Numbered from the stretch's first letter, positions 1 through 9,115 are shown. The stretch is DNA of 64,000 bases from Kibdelosporangium banguiense (GCF_017876405.1 NZ_JAGINW010000001.1:10553203-10617202), one strand, 5' to 3'. Numbers and translations: made by a program. Notes: a model not told the origin generated them from the letters alone.

Positions 1-160
1 GCGCTAGCCGAGAACGTCATCCGGGCAGGCTAGGCAGCGTGGTGATACTCGTTGAGGATGCCGCCCAGCCGCTGGCGTCGGCGGATGTCGATACAGGTGA
101 TCTGGGCTTGATCGGTGATCGGCCGTGGCAGTGGTTGTAGTGGTCGTGCGTTGGCGATGC
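1..160 (-). mobile_element. 3' remnant of an insertion sequence (integrase-type transposase C-terminus)
   Basis: Read on the minus strand, the last roughly 43 codons before the TAG at 30-32 give a transposase-like tail containing IDIRRRQRLGGILNEYHHAA. A closely related tail lies on the plus strand at 19460-19637. The similarity continues past the stop codons: CGGATGAC, then TTCTCGGC or TTTTCGGC, then AGCGC in both, so the IS end is included here and reaches the window edge. Only the C-terminal part of the transposase survives, and upstream codons are not convincing. IRRR..LGG...EY tails are typical of integrase-core (rve) transposases in actinomycetes. The family is inferred; the homology of the two copies is seen directly. 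Confidence 0.6.
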
Positions 161-842
161 CTTGAACCCCTACCGGGGCGAGGACCGGACCGGCGGCAAC
201 GGCTACCGTCTGGCGAACACCACAGTGCACGGACACCCAGCCGCGGCCACGGCCACCGCCGACCTGTGCGGCATCGCGGTATTCGGCGTCGACATACGCC
301 GTCGACGGGGTCAATGTCTCCGCGGACGCCACCGGCACCGAGCTTCTCGGAGTCCTGGGTTCGGACGCCTGCCGCGGCGTCTACCGCCAGATCCACCTCA
401 CCCCACGCCAGCACCTGGTCCCCGGCCTCCACTGACTGTCCTATCCCAACTATCCATCGAGGTCATGTGCGGGGGTGGCGTGGTTGAGGAACGGCTCGAC
501 GTCGGTCGCCCCGTCGACCGCGACCGCCCCGTCGCAGGAGCCCGTGAAGTGGCCAACAGGTGTCAATGTCGCTTATACGCCAACAGAGTTGTGACCGGCG
601 TGTAGGTAGCCATGGTTTGCTGTCTTCGTAGCCGAGGGCTGGCGAGCTATGTGGACGGAGTCGCATGTCGCTTGGTTGTGTTGCCTCGCCTAGGCGCGGC
701 GAGTGCTGGATCTGACCGGAGCCAGCTGCGAGCTCATCGGCTACCGGTCGCTGGGCGACGCGGTACGCACTCACGCTCCAGCCCCGGATGGCGTTGTGGT
801 CGGCCGGTGAGCCCGCAGACAGACATCCACGACGGTGCCGAC
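161..842. other. Gene-poor stretch with possible decayed coding sequence
   Basis: No intact gene is seen. On the plus strand, about 300-434 reads as a protein-like tail with normal high-GC codon bias, ending VYRQIHLTPRQHLVPGLH and a stop. It would need a frame change near 290 to join the reading frame before it, so it may be a decayed gene, but I do not recognise it. The rest (435-842) shows no supported gene. It presumably holds the promoter of the DUF6292-type gene that starts at 843. Confidence 0.3.
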
Positions 843-1292
843 ATGGCGGAGTACGGGCTGCGGAACTATGTGCATCGCATCGCCAATGCGCTTGGCGTCG
901 GACCGGAAAGCACGTACGCCGAACTGGCCGATGAAGCCACCGCCTACATCGCCCTCAGCGATCGGCTGTTCCGGCACCCGTCCCGTGACGTGGCGTTGAC
1001 CTGGGACGGCAGCCACGGGTGGGCTGTGGGCATGGAAACCCGCTGCGGGGAAGATCTCCTCATGCTGGCCTGGTACGGCTCGGACATGGTTCCCGCCCCC
1101 GAGAACGTCGTGGCGTTCACCAAATCCGTACTCGCCGGGGAACCGGTCGGCCAATCCGCCCCACCGACCGCCGACGCCACCGCCGTCCGCGACCGGCTCG
1201 GCGCCTACCTTGCGCCCCACACCGGGGAACCGGCCGGGTCGCCCCGCACAAACGGTGGTGTGGAGGATGGCGGACGAACGCCAGTGGCGTGA
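843..1292 (+). CDS. DUF6292 family protein
   Basis: A 149-residue soluble protein with no signal peptide. The pattern of GLRNYVHRIANALGV, then YIALSDRL, DVALTWDGSHGWAVG and METRCGEDLLMLAWYG matches DUF6292-type proteins, a family of unknown function that is frequent in Pseudonocardiaceae. I started it at the ATG at 843. The frame stays open further upstream to 612, but that part has a composition unlike the family and no conserved pattern. The C-terminal 35 residues after FTKSVLAG are Pro/Thr/Gly-rich and probably disordered. It stands alone among decayed genes, so context gives no function. Confidence 0.6.
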   Translation: MAEYGLRNYVHRIANALGVGPESTYAELADEATAYIALSDRLFRHPSRDVALTWDGSHGWAVGMETRCGEDLLMLAWYGSDMVPAPENVVAFTKSVLAGEPVGQSAPPTADATAVRDRLGAYLAPHTGEPAGSPRTNGGVEDGGRTPVA

Positions 1293-1340
1293 TTGCGCAT
1301 AGCGCCGGGTGCATGATGAGGCCCTCTTCGGCAGACGCTT

Positions 1341-1520
1341 TCCGGCTCGTTGACCGACAGTTTGCTTGTCACGGCTCGGGAAGCATTCACCTCCGGACTG
1401 CACCGTTGCGGGATCGGCGCCACGATTGTCGTGGTGTTCGCCATGATCGGAATGATCGCGCTGCGCAAGACTCGCCAGCCGGTCGCCTCGGAATCGACGT
1501 CGGTCCCGGAGAATTGTTGA
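1341..1520 (+). pseudogene. C-terminal remnant of a DHA2-type MFS drug transporter
   Basis: An in-frame segment ending at the TGA at 1518-1520 reads SLTDSLLVTAREAFTSGLH, then a hydrophobic helix (about IGATIVVVFAMIGMIAL) and a short basic, Thr/Ser-rich tail. This is the layout of the last extracellular loop and last transmembrane helix of EmrB/QacA-type 14-TM transporters, where AREAFTSGLH-like motifs precede the final helix. No start codon or upstream transporter sequence is present, so only the gene end remains. The family assignment is from pattern memory and is moderately sure. Confidence 0.45.
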
Positions 1521-1554
1521 TCATTCCGTTCCGTCGAACAATCTGGGAGGGCGC

Positions 1555-2904
1555 GTGAGACGCCTCGCACTTGCGTTGACATTGATCCTTGCGGCCTCGC
1601 CGGTTGCCGCTGTTGCCGCGGAAACCGGCGAGGCCGTCGTCAGCAGGGTCGTGACGACCGGGCTTGCCGACCCGTACGAGATCACCTGGGGACCGGACGG
1701 ATTCATTTGGGCCACTGAGAAAAACGGCCTGCGGGTCGTGCGGATCGATCCCCGGACCGGTGCACAGAAAACCGCGGTGACGATTCCCGACGCGATCCAC
1801 TCGGCCCAGGACGGGGTCCTGGGCATGGCGTTGCACCCCGGTCTGCTCAACGGGAAGGATGTCGTTTTCGTCGCTTACACCTACGACGCCGACCCCGGCC
1901 CAGACGTCGTGCGTCGGACCAAGATCGCCCGCTACACCTACGACGTCCGGTCACAGCAGCTGGTCCGCCCCGTCGGCGTGATCATCGGACTGCCCGGCGG
2001 CGTCGACCACCAGTCGGCCCGGCTTGCGCTGGGCCCGGACGGCAAGCTGTACGACACCATCGGCGACCAGGGCGCGAACCAGTTCGCGGCCAAGTGCGAG
2101 CCGAACCTCGCGCAGCGACTGCCGACCGCCGCGAAGGTGTGGGCTCGCGACTGGACTGCCTACCAAGGAAAGGTCCTGCGGCTCAACCAGGACGGCTCGA
2201 TTCCGGCCGACAACCCGGTTCTCGCCGGCGTTCGCAGCCAGGTCTTCAGCTACGGCCACCGCAACGCGCAAGGCCTTGTCTTCGGCTCCAACGCAACCCT
2301 GTACTCCAGCGAGCACGGGCCCAAGACCGACGACGAGGTCAACATCATCAGCCGTGGTATGAACTATGGCTGGCCTCATGTCGCTGGTTTCCCTGACGAC
2401 AAGGCCTATGTCTACGGCAACTGGTCGGTGGCGCCGGACTGCGAGGAGCTGACGTTCGACGACTACACGATCCCGCCGTCGGTGCCGCGGAACAAGAAAA
2501 CCGACTGGCGCGGCCGGGACTTCGCGGCTCCTATCAGGACGTTCCACACGGTGCCCAGTGACCACAACTTCAAGGACCCGACGTGTGCCGAAAGTAAGAT
2601 CTGGCACCTCTGCTGGCCGACAGTCGCTCCTGCCAGCCTCGACTACGTCTCCGGCGCACTGCTCATGCCTGTGCTGAAGGATGGCACCGTGTACCGGTTG
2701 GCTCTCAGCCCAGACGGCACGGAGGTGACCTCCGTCAAGCCGCTGTGGCGGACCACCAACCGGTACCGCGACACCGCGATCAGCCCCGATAGCAAACGGG
2801 TCTACGTCGCCACCGACAGCGCCGGCCACACCAAGGATCCTTCCGGGAAACCCACGAACAAGCTGCGGAATCCCGGTTCGATCCTCGAGTTCCGGCGAGC
2901 CTAG
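1555..2904 (+). CDS. Secreted PQQ-dependent glucose/sorbosone dehydrogenase family protein
   Basis: A 449-residue soluble-aldose-dehydrogenase-like beta-propeller (GSDH/YliI family), which oxidises sugars outside the membrane with PQQ. The GTG start at 1555 is set by GGGAGG a few bases upstream and gives a Sec signal peptide (residues 1-22, ending AVAA). Family signatures are visible: PYEITWGPDGFIWATEK, DGVLGMALHPG, DHQSARLALGPDGKLY, and the block SSEHGPKTDDEVNII followed by NYGWPHV. Several Cys residues in the second half suggest disulphides. The sugar substrate cannot be told. The gene is monocistronic, with a short hairpin after the stop. No PQQ biosynthesis genes are in the window. Confidence 0.85.
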   Translation: MRRLALALTLILAASPVAAVAAETGEAVVSRVVTTGLADPYEITWGPDGFIWATEKNGLRVVRIDPRTGAQKTAVTIPDAIHSAQDGVLGMALHPGLLNGKDVVFVAYTYDADPGPDVVRRTKIARYTYDVRSQQLVRPVGVIIGLPGGVDHQSARLALGPDGKLYDTIGDQGANQFAAKCEPNLAQRLPTAAKVWARDWTAYQGKVLRLNQDGSIPADNPVLAGVRSQVFSYGHRNAQGLVFGSNATLYSSEHGPKTDDEVNIISRGMNYGWPHVAGFPDDKAYVYGNWSVAPDCEELTFDDYTIPPSVPRNKKTDWRGRDFAAPIRTFHTVPSDHNFKDPTCAESKIWHLCWPTVAPASLDYVSGALLMPVLKDGTVYRLALSPDGTEVTSVKPLWRTTNRYRDTAISPDSKRVYVATDSAGHTKDPSGKPTNKLRNPGSILEFRRA

Positions 2905-3212
2905 CGGCTGTGATGGCCCTGCCGGATCAGGGCTTGCCGCTCGACCGTCAAGTTCCACTGCCTAGACAATCTGATCTGGACAACCATCCTGGTTGCCTGG
3001 GGCGCATTCGGCGACTCCACGACCGAGCTCAGCTGCCGCGTCCGACGGTATGGACTGGCTCTCGAGTGTCCTCCCTGCGACGATTCGTCAGATCGTCAAT
3101 CCATAGTGGTCCCGCAGCTAGCAGATGGACGGCCAGTGGGTGGTCGGCGCAGGATCTTGGTGGGCCGTGGAGTCCTTCGGTGTCATCGCACTGACGTGGT
3201 GCTCGGGTGTTG
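2905..3212. other. Intergenic region with a short hairpin after the sugar dehydrogenase gene
   Basis: At 2916-2933 GCCCTG and CAGGGC form a 6-bp stem with a 6-base loop, just after the stop codon. It is a possible weak terminator without a T-run. The remaining bases up to the stop of the convergent permease gene hold no gene I can support. Confidence 0.35.
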
Positions 3213-4721
3213 TCAGACGTGTGGTGTCACGCCGAGTCTGTTTGGTGCCGTGGCGCTTCGCGGGCCGAGACCGATGCCGGCGTAGACGGCTGGGCGGGTT
3301 GCTCGCAGCAGCAGAGCCCAGATCACGCCGAGGGTGGCGATACTGAGGTAGGTGCCGGGGATGACCCAGCGGAGCGGAGAGTCCGGTGACACGCCGAGCA
3401 GGGTGGTGAGGTTGTTCAGCACCAGGTAGAGCACGGCCGCGATGGTGAAGGCGGCCAGGATTGGGGCGGTGATGCGACGCCACGCAGTTTCCTCGGATGG
3501 GTGGCGGGCGAAGAACACGATCACGGCGATCGAGGTGACGGCGATGAGGGTGAGAATCCCGAGTGCGCCGGAGGTGCCGCCCCAGAAGAACAGCTGCACC
3601 AAGGGGTCCCAGCCGGCGGCGAGGTAGGTGATGATCACTATGAGGCCGATGAGGCTTTGGATGAGGGAGCCGACGCGGGGTGTGCCGGAGCGTGAGGTGG
3701 TACCGAGGATCGCGGGTAGTACGCGTTCGCGGCCCAGAGCGAACATGTAGCGGGCGGTGGTGTTGTGGAAGCTGAGCAGGGCGGCGAGGACGCTGGTGAC
3801 GAACAGGGCGCGGCCGATGTCCACCATGGCGGTGCCGAGGTGTGCGTCGGTTAGTTGGAATATCAGTTCTGGGCCCAGGGTGCGGGAGGCGTTCACGATC
3901 TTATCGGGGCCGGTCGCCACGCTCATCGCCCAGGAAGCCAGGGCGTACAGGCCGCCGGTGATGGCGATCGAGGCGTAGGTGGCGGTGGGGACGGTGCGGG
4001 TGCGGTCTTTGGCTTCCTCGCTGAACACGACGGCTGATTCGAAGCCGACGAATCCCAGGACCGCCAGGGCGAGCAGCGCGCCGATGCCTGGCCCGAACAG
4101 GTGGCCTGGTGCGAGGGTGTCTGCGGTGATGTGTCCGTTCGCGGGGTTGGCCACCTCGGCGAAGCTGTAGATCAGGAGGATGGTGATTTCGGAGCAGAAC
4201 AGGATGGCGAGGATCTTGCCGTTGAGATCGACGTGCTGGCGCCCAAGGACGGCTACGAGCGCCCATGCGGTCAGGGCGATGACGCCCCAGTGCACGTCGA
4301 GGCCGAACCAGTCGCGGAGCAGTGGCGCGGCAGCGACGCCGATAGCGCCGTATAGGGCTACTTGCAGCGTGTTGTAGGCCAGCAGCGCGACCCAGGCGGC
4401 ACCGACGCCTAGCGGTCGGCTGAGGCCTTGGCTGATGTAGGCGTAGAAGGCGCCGGCGTTGACCACGTGCCGGGCCATGGCCACGAACCCGACGGAGAAG
4501 AGGGCCAGCACGATGGCGATGGCGATGAACGCCAGGGGGATTCCGATCAGGCCGGTGACGGCGTAGCCGGTGGTGACGATGCCGGCCACGACGGTGAACG
4601 GGGCTATGGCGGACAGCACGAAGAAGATCACGGATGGCACGCCGAGTCGATCTGCGGCCAAGGCGCTTGTGATGCTGGCACTGCGAGCGCGGGTGGAATG
4701 TCCGGAAGCAGGAGCGGGCAT
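3213..4721 (-). CDS. APC family amino-acid permease
   Basis: A 502-residue integral membrane protein with about 12 hydrophobic helices. It opens with the APC signature around LGVPSVIFFVLSAIAPFTVV and carries the GFVGFESAVVFSEEAKD motif of helix 6, followed by RTVPTATY. It most resembles permeases that take up amino acids or amines by proton symport; the substrate is unknown. The ATG at 4721 is preceded by GGAG. It lies 43 bp downstream of the GOLPH3-like gene on the same strand, so the two are probably co-transcribed. The paralogue at 44286-45779 shares the same layout and the same helix-6 signature. Confidence 0.85.
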   Translation of the reverse strand: MPAPASGHSTRARSASITSALAADRLGVPSVIFFVLSAIAPFTVVAGIVTTGYAVTGLIGIPLAFIAIAIVLALFSVGFVAMARHVVNAGAFYAYISQGLSRPLGVGAAWVALLAYNTLQVALYGAIGVAAAPLLRDWFGLDVHWGVIALTAWALVAVLGRQHVDLNGKILAILFCSEITILLIYSFAEVANPANGHITADTLAPGHLFGPGIGALLALAVLGFVGFESAVVFSEEAKDRTRTVPTATYASIAITGGLYALASWAMSVATGPDKIVNASRTLGPELIFQLTDAHLGTAMVDIGRALFVTSVLAALLSFHNTTARYMFALGRERVLPAILGTTSRSGTPRVGSLIQSLIGLIVIITYLAAGWDPLVQLFFWGGTSGALGILTLIAVTSIAVIVFFARHPSEETAWRRITAPILAAFTIAAVLYLVLNNLTTLLGVSPDSPLRWVIPGTYLSIATLGVIWALLLRATRPAVYAGIGLGPRSATAPNRLGVTPHV

Positions 4722-4764
4722 GAGATGAAACTCCGAGGGGAAGAGCCGGGCTTGGGACGGTGGG

Positions 4765-5472
4765 CTATGCGCGGTGACTCAATACGGCGTCGCCGACAGC
4801 GGCCGCGGTTTCGTCGATCAGTTCGGCAAACGGTGGCGGCAGCGCAGTGGCGAGAACCTGTCGAAGGTAGCCGCTGACCTCGGCAGGAGCATCGAGCACG
4901 AGATATTTCTCCACGCCGGTCGCCACCATCAGGCCAGCGAGCACGGCGTCAGGAGTAGTCAGTGGCTCGTGCCTGGTCAACCGCGTTGTCAGCCGGGCCG
5001 CGGTCAGTACCGCGATGTTCGGGTCGTTCGGCGGGTACGTAGCCTGCCTCCATGGTTGCCACGATGTCTGCCGGTGGACCCGGCCGGCGAGCAGCAGTCG
5101 CTTCGCGACCAGCTCGTATGTGTTCTGAGCCAGGTAGCGCAACCAGTCCCGGACGTCGGTAACCTCACTGTCCCCGACCAGTTGGCGCAGGATGGTGCCC
5201 ACCAAGGGGTCTTCGGGAGGGCGGAGATCGATCACGGTGATCTGGCCACCGGTGATGGTGATCTTGCGCGACAGCAGTAGTTCACCCAGCAGCGCACCGG
5301 CCAGTCCCAGGGCGGCTGTGTGTTCACTGAGCCGGCGTCGTCCGGACGCGGCATCGTGTGTGGAGAAGAAGTATTCGTCGGCGAGCAGCAGCACCGCTCG
5401 AGCCACCTTCCGTTCAGCTACTCGAATCGAGGTCGATCCTGGTGAGGTGACGCCGCATGAGCGGCGGGGCAC
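4765..5472 (-). CDS. GOLPH3/VPS74 (GPP34) family protein
   Basis: About 210-235 residues, all-helical. The N-terminal block ARAVLLLADEYFFSTHD, the following GLAGALLGELLLSRKITI, and the later RDWLRYLAQNTYELVAKRLL match bacterial GPP34 proteins, relatives of the eukaryotic phosphoinositide-binding GOLPH3. These are common in actinomycetes and their role is unknown; membrane association is an inference from the eukaryotic family. The open frame begins at a GTG at 5472, but family members usually start just before the LLLADE block, so the GTG at 5406 is also possible; neither has a clear ribosome-binding site. It is followed at 43 bp by the APC permease. Confidence 0.7.
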   Translation of the reverse strand: MPRRSCGVTSPGSTSIRVAERKVARAVLLLADEYFFSTHDAASGRRRLSEHTAALGLAGALLGELLLSRKITITGGQITVIDLRPPEDPLVGTILRQLVGDSEVTDVRDWLRYLAQNTYELVAKRLLLAGRVHRQTSWQPWRQATYPPNDPNIAVLTAARLTTRLTRHEPLTTPDAVLAGLMVATGVEKYLVLDAPAEVSGYLRQVLATALPPPFAELIDETAAAVGDAVLSHRA

Positions 5473-6353
5473 GTCTCTGTCCAGGACGTTGATCTACGCC
5501 CCGTCCGTGCACTGTGGACTGACTGCGGCAAGCGCTGTCTCGGTCGACCTGTTTGTCCAACTGTGGGCTCTCACCGAGTAACGCCACCGGCATCAGCGCG
5601 CGGACGATCGCACGACGTCATGGCGTCGTATTAAGTCGCCTCGAGCGAGAGGACGGGGTGGCGTCGTGGCACAGATTTGACGCCGGATGGCGTGTGAACG
5701 CTGAGCACTGAAAGTCTCCCTCGATTATCGAGACGTTCAGCTTAGGTGCACGCAGGGCTAAAGAAAAGACCCGGGTCGATTGATGGGGTGACCGGGTGAT
5801 CGTGCATTCAGGGCGTAAAAAACAGGCGTTAATCCAACGCTCAACATTCTACATCTATAGTTGTCTGCATGACATTACCGAAGCATGTACTGGGAAACAG
5901 TTCATCCTCAACAGCGCGAGTGGGCTGAGAGCAGGCGACGCACAGGAGGGAATGCTGTTATGTTGGCAAATCACAGCCATGCCTGATCAGTTGCCTACTA
6001 CTGAGCAAGACCCTTATCGAGAGCTTGTGACGAGGTAGTGGGCAACGAACATCCCAACCGGCGACCTTGCCGGCGTCGTCGACAGCACGCGAAAATGATT
6101 CACGTGCCATCCAATTCACCGTTTCCCGCGACCGCCTCCGCCGTTGACGGAGGACGGTCGCGAAACTGCCGGCGTTCCGGGACGAGATCGGCTTCAAATT
6201 CGACAATCAGCCTCGGTTCCACGGGGTGACATTCGGATGCCGCGCTCATCCGCAGAAGCGCGCTTCGCGGCTACGAGGAGACGTTCGACTATCTCGAATC
6301 AGAGGTCGTGGTCCCGCGACAGATCCTGAGTAGACGAACAACCGCCGCGGCTG
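5473..6353. other. 881-bp gene-free stretch, partly AT-richer than its surroundings
   Basis: The part from about 5790 to 5960 has clearly lower GC and includes homopolymer A runs. It looks like regulatory or acquired non-coding DNA. On the plus strand, 6170-6340 contains two protein-like pieces in different frames (LPAFRDEIGFKFDNQPRFHG, then LRGYEETFDYLESEVVVPRQ). This suggests a decayed gene that I cannot name. No intact gene is seen. Confidence 0.35.
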
Positions 6354-6971
6354 TTACTCCTCGCGTACCAGACTCGGGTCGTGCTCGTTCGCGTGCTCGG
6401 CGTCAGCGGGCGCTGGCTGCTCGAAGTAGGCGCGGCGGACGGCCCGGACGGTGTGCACCCGCAGGCGGAGGATGGCCTGCTGGAGCAGGGATAGCGCCTG
6501 CCTGGCGGCGATGTTGAACAGGCCCGTGGTGATGTCGGGCTCGCCGAACACCACCAGCAGGACGGAGCCCTCGACCGGGAAGACGGCGACGTAGCCGGAC
6601 GCGCCTTCGAACATCGCCGCGCGCGGCGCGCCGAGGTTGGCCTGCCCGGTGAACTGGGCGGCCAGCCCGACCGCCGCGGCCGCCATCGCCGCGACACTGC
6701 CCTCCTCGATGCCGCGGGTGGCGCTGCCCAGCACCAGCCCGTCCCGAGTGGCCACCAGCAACCCGATGACACGATCGACGCGGCCGCGGATGTCTCCCAG
6801 CGCCTCGGTCACCGCCGCCTCGGCCAGCGTCAGCGCCTCGGCGGCGCCCGACGGCGGCGTCACCATCGGCCCAGGCGGCGACAGGTCCCGTCTCGTCGAT
6901 GTGTGCCTGCGCGTGGGCAGCGCAGAGGAATCCTGGAGATCCGTGCGTATCTTGGTCTGCATCTCGCTCAT
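6354..6971 (-). CDS. Roadblock/LC7 domain protein with a basic N-terminal extension
   Basis: 205 residues. After a Ser/Thr/Arg-rich, probably disordered first 45 residues comes a roadblock-type alpha/beta fold: VIGLLVATRDGLVLGSATRG, IEEGSVAAMAAAAVGLAAQ, GYVAVFPVEGSVLLVVFGE, and a final helix with ARQALSLLQQAILRLR. Such small proteins act as partners or regulators of Ras-like GTPases in actinomycete conservons and in MglA/MglB systems. Its ATG at 6971 overlaps the TGA of the upstream roadblock gene (ATGA), so the two are translationally coupled and probably form a complex. No GTPase, sensor kinase or DUF742 gene is next to them, unlike a normal conservon. Confidence 0.75.
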   Translation of the reverse strand: MSEMQTKIRTDLQDSSALPTRRHTSTRRDLSPPGPMVTPPSGAAEALTLAEAAVTEALGDIRGRVDRVIGLLVATRDGLVLGSATRGIEEGSVAAMAAAAVGLAAQFTGQANLGAPRAAMFEGASGYVAVFPVEGSVLLVVFGEPDITTGLFNIAARQALSLLQQAILRLRVHTVRAVRRAYFEQPAPADAEHANEHDPSLVREE

Positions 6972-7339
6972 ACCACCAAGTCGGCTTCGATGCGCTTGAG
7001 CTGATGCCGGGCCAGCGCGAGGTTCGCCCGTTCCCGATCCAGGACCAGATACAGAAACAGCGTCGAGGTGCCCTTGGCCGGTTGCAGCAGCCGGATCAGG
7101 TGATACTGCCGGTGCAGAGTGATCAGGATGTCCTCGATATCATCGTTGAGCCCGAGTGCGGACATCACCCGCAGTTTCGACCGCACCACCTCGGTATTGC
7201 CTGCCGCGGCAACCTCCAGGTTCAACCAGTCACCACCGCCCAGCGTGCCCAGCGACATCCCACTCTCATAGTCGACCAACGCGACACCCACCGCGCCGGC
7301 AACGGACATCGCCTCTTTCAGCGCCCTGTCGATATTCAT
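6968..7339 (-). CDS. Short roadblock-like protein, partner of the downstream gene
   Basis: 123 residues. The sequence MNIDRALKEAMSVAGAVGVA, then DYESGMSLGTLGGGDWLNLE and AAAGNTEVVRSKLRVM is a compact roadblock/LC7-like fold that is very conserved among actinomycetes. It ends in a charged helix (DRERANLALARHQLKRIE). The start is the ATG at 7339 because GAGGAGA lies a few bases upstream; the frame is open further back but without similarity. It overlaps the next roadblock gene by 4 bp. The pairing suggests a heteromeric scaffold for an unlinked small GTPase, which is inference. Confidence 0.75.
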   Translation of the reverse strand: MNIDRALKEAMSVAGAVGVALVDYESGMSLGTLGGGDWLNLEVAAAGNTEVVRSKLRVMSALGLNDDIEDILITLHRQYHLIRLLQPAKGTSTLFLYLVLDRERANLALARHQLKRIEADLVV

Positions 7340-7757
7340 CGCGAACGTTTCTCCTCGTGTTAATACAGGCACGCACAGGATGGCGCACCTGACGGTTCCC
7401 CGACCACTACACGTGAAAAGGACCGCTTGATGGGTCAAGCTATGCCGCGGTGACGATACAAGTACCTACTTTTGCGAGGCAACATCGATACCTGTCGGTA
7501 ACAAACGGTATCAATCCCTCCGTTGGCATCAAACGATCTTTCGCAAGATATGGAGTAGTTCCGACGTGCGCGATCACGCCACCCAGCTCGAACCGCAAGG
7601 AGCCGTCCCGGTTATCACCCGACCGAGCGGGGTGGGCCTGGCGGCTCGACGTAAAGATAGTTCGGTTTTCGATTTCCATGGTTGGTTGATGCTCGGGAAT
7701 TTTACATGTCAAATCGTTGGACAATGACGTGCTATCGCCAAGATTTTCCGACGCCGG
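7340..7757. other. Promoter region of the roadblock operon, no gene
   Basis: No supported gene. An imperfect inverted repeat, GATACC (7487-7492) and GGTATC (7507-7512) with 14 bases between, lies about 150 bp upstream of the first roadblock gene. It could be a regulator site. GC content drops between about 7440 and 7600, as in a promoter region. Confidence 0.35.
7487..7512. promoter_or_regulatory. Inverted repeat upstream of roadblock operon
   Basis: GATACC and GGTATC arms are separated by 14 bases. About 10 of 15 positions match when the arms are extended outward and inward. It is a candidate operator only: no regulator is adjacent and no motif family is recognised. Confidence 0.25.
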
Positions 7758-7991
7758 TTACCGAAGCTGCTCCATCAGGAATGTCAGCCCTACCGACCCG
7801 GTGAAGCTGCGATAGGACGTCTCCATCACGTGGTCCCAGCCGCCGAAGTCACCGGGACTCTAACTGAGCGCGCTGACGGCCACTCCGCGGCCGGAAACGG
7901 CTCCCTGTCAGCATCGGAGTCCCAGGAATCGCACGAGCGTGTCGTACGACGCCCAGTACTCCTCGTCCTCGAACGTCCGCAGCAGCGTCAT
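7758..7991 (-). pseudogene. Decayed small gene, start and end preserved
   Basis: On the minus strand, the ATG at 7991 opens a protein-like segment MTLLRTFEDEEYWASYDTLV. It breaks down after about 26 codons. A second protein-like segment, PGDFGGWDHVMETSYRSFTG and on to FLMEQLR, ends at the TAA at 7758-7760 and has an in-frame stop just before it. The two pieces look like the beginning and end of one gene of unknown family that has lost or scrambled its middle. The family was not recognised. Confidence 0.4.
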
Positions 7992-8757
7992 GCGTGTGAC
8001 GCTAGCGTCCACGACCGACTCCCCAGTACCCCCAGAAACGGTCTCGCTGCTAGGCGAGCGAGACCCTCACGTTGTCATCCACGTCCGCCGCCGGGCGCAC
8101 GAAAACCGCCCACCACCACGGGAAACGGCCAACACAGAAGCCGACTCGTTCACGGCACGCATGTGCGATCCGAACCGGTAACCGCCACATGCAAAGACGA
8201 GTCGCCAGGGCTCGCGGCGCCTGGCGGATTGTTGACGTTGGCTCATTGTGGCCAGCTGACGACCTACCTGCCGACCGCGATCCGCACGGTTTGGGTTGCC
8301 TGCCACGGAGGTCTGCCCGGCAGCCTCGGCTGAATCCTGTACCGCTCGAAAAGTCGTCGCTGCACGTCAAACCACGTATCGGTCTTCGTTGACGACGCCG
8401 CCGACGACCGGGTACGTGGCGGCGCGATGCAGACGAGACCGCAGGCACTGCTCGTGCCCCGTCACCACAAACGCCGTCCTCCTCAGCCAGATCATCGGCA
8501 GGTCCGATACCCGCACCAGGGCTCACAGACTGCTCCGCACCAGCGGCCACAGAACCTCATCAACGAGCACAGTTACAGTCACGCCGCTCGACGTGCAGCG
8601 ATGACTTTCGAGCGGTATGTCGGGTCCGTACCAGGTCTCCGGTGCCAGTTGGACGAAGGCAGCGCCGACGCGCTGACCTGTGTGCCTCAGATTCACTGGC
8701 ACACAGGGAAAGCGGCGAACAGTGCACCACGAACGCCCTGTCCGCGCACGACTCACC
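7992..8757. other. Gene-free stretch with possible coding debris
   Basis: No intact gene. On the minus strand around 8520-8670 a protein-like run (FVQLAPETWYGPDIPLESHR and on to a stop) can be read but not assigned. It sits beside the decayed genes at 7758-7991 and 8758-9115, so the whole 7.7-9.1 kb interval looks like degenerating sequence. Confidence 0.3.
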
Positions 8758-9115
8758 TCACCCGCGTCTGCTCAGATGCCCGAGCAACGCGGTGAACGGA
8801 TCCGCCTCCACCGCCACCAAGACGACCGGGCCGAACGGACCGCCACGCGGCGCCTCGCTGATCGCCGTCATGGCGTACTCCCGCACCGCCGTGACGACGG
8901 CGTCGTCCGGCTTGTAGGGCACACCTGCGCCGCTGGCGATGTCCCAGCCGTGCACCAGGATCTCGAGCATGCTGATGGTGGCCAGCTGCCGCCCGGTGGG
9001 GGATGTCGAACCGTTGCTCCAGCACGGCCGGGTTGCCGAACGTCTCGACTGCTCCGGCCGCCGCGCGCTGGCGCCGCCGAGCCAGGTCGCGGCGCCTGGC
9101 ACCAGCAGACCAAGC
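8758..9115 (-). pseudogene. Frameshifted, N-terminally truncated TIGR03086/maleylpyruvate isomerase-like protein
   Basis: The C-terminal half is clear: ISMLEILVHGWDIASGAGVP, then DDAVVTAVREYA and DPFTALLGHLSRRG before the stop. The VHGWDLA-type motif is the hallmark of TIGR03086 and mycothiol-dependent isomerase (DinB-like) proteins. Upstream, the matching sequence (AAGAVETFGNPAVLEQRFDI) is in another frame. The shift falls near 9000, where an extra G in a G-run would explain it. The N-terminal metal-binding half is missing. This is a decayed gene, not an expressed protein. Confidence 0.55.

Noticed and set aside
5796-6038. Possible small plus-strand gene of 80 codons
   Set aside because: It lies in the AT-richer gap, its codon use is unlike that of the neighbours, and no ribosome-binding site or recognisable pattern is seen.
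7440-7724. Possible small minus-strand gene upstream of the roadblock pair
   Set aside because: It covers the likely promoter and the inverted repeat, lacks high-GC codon bias, and has no motif.
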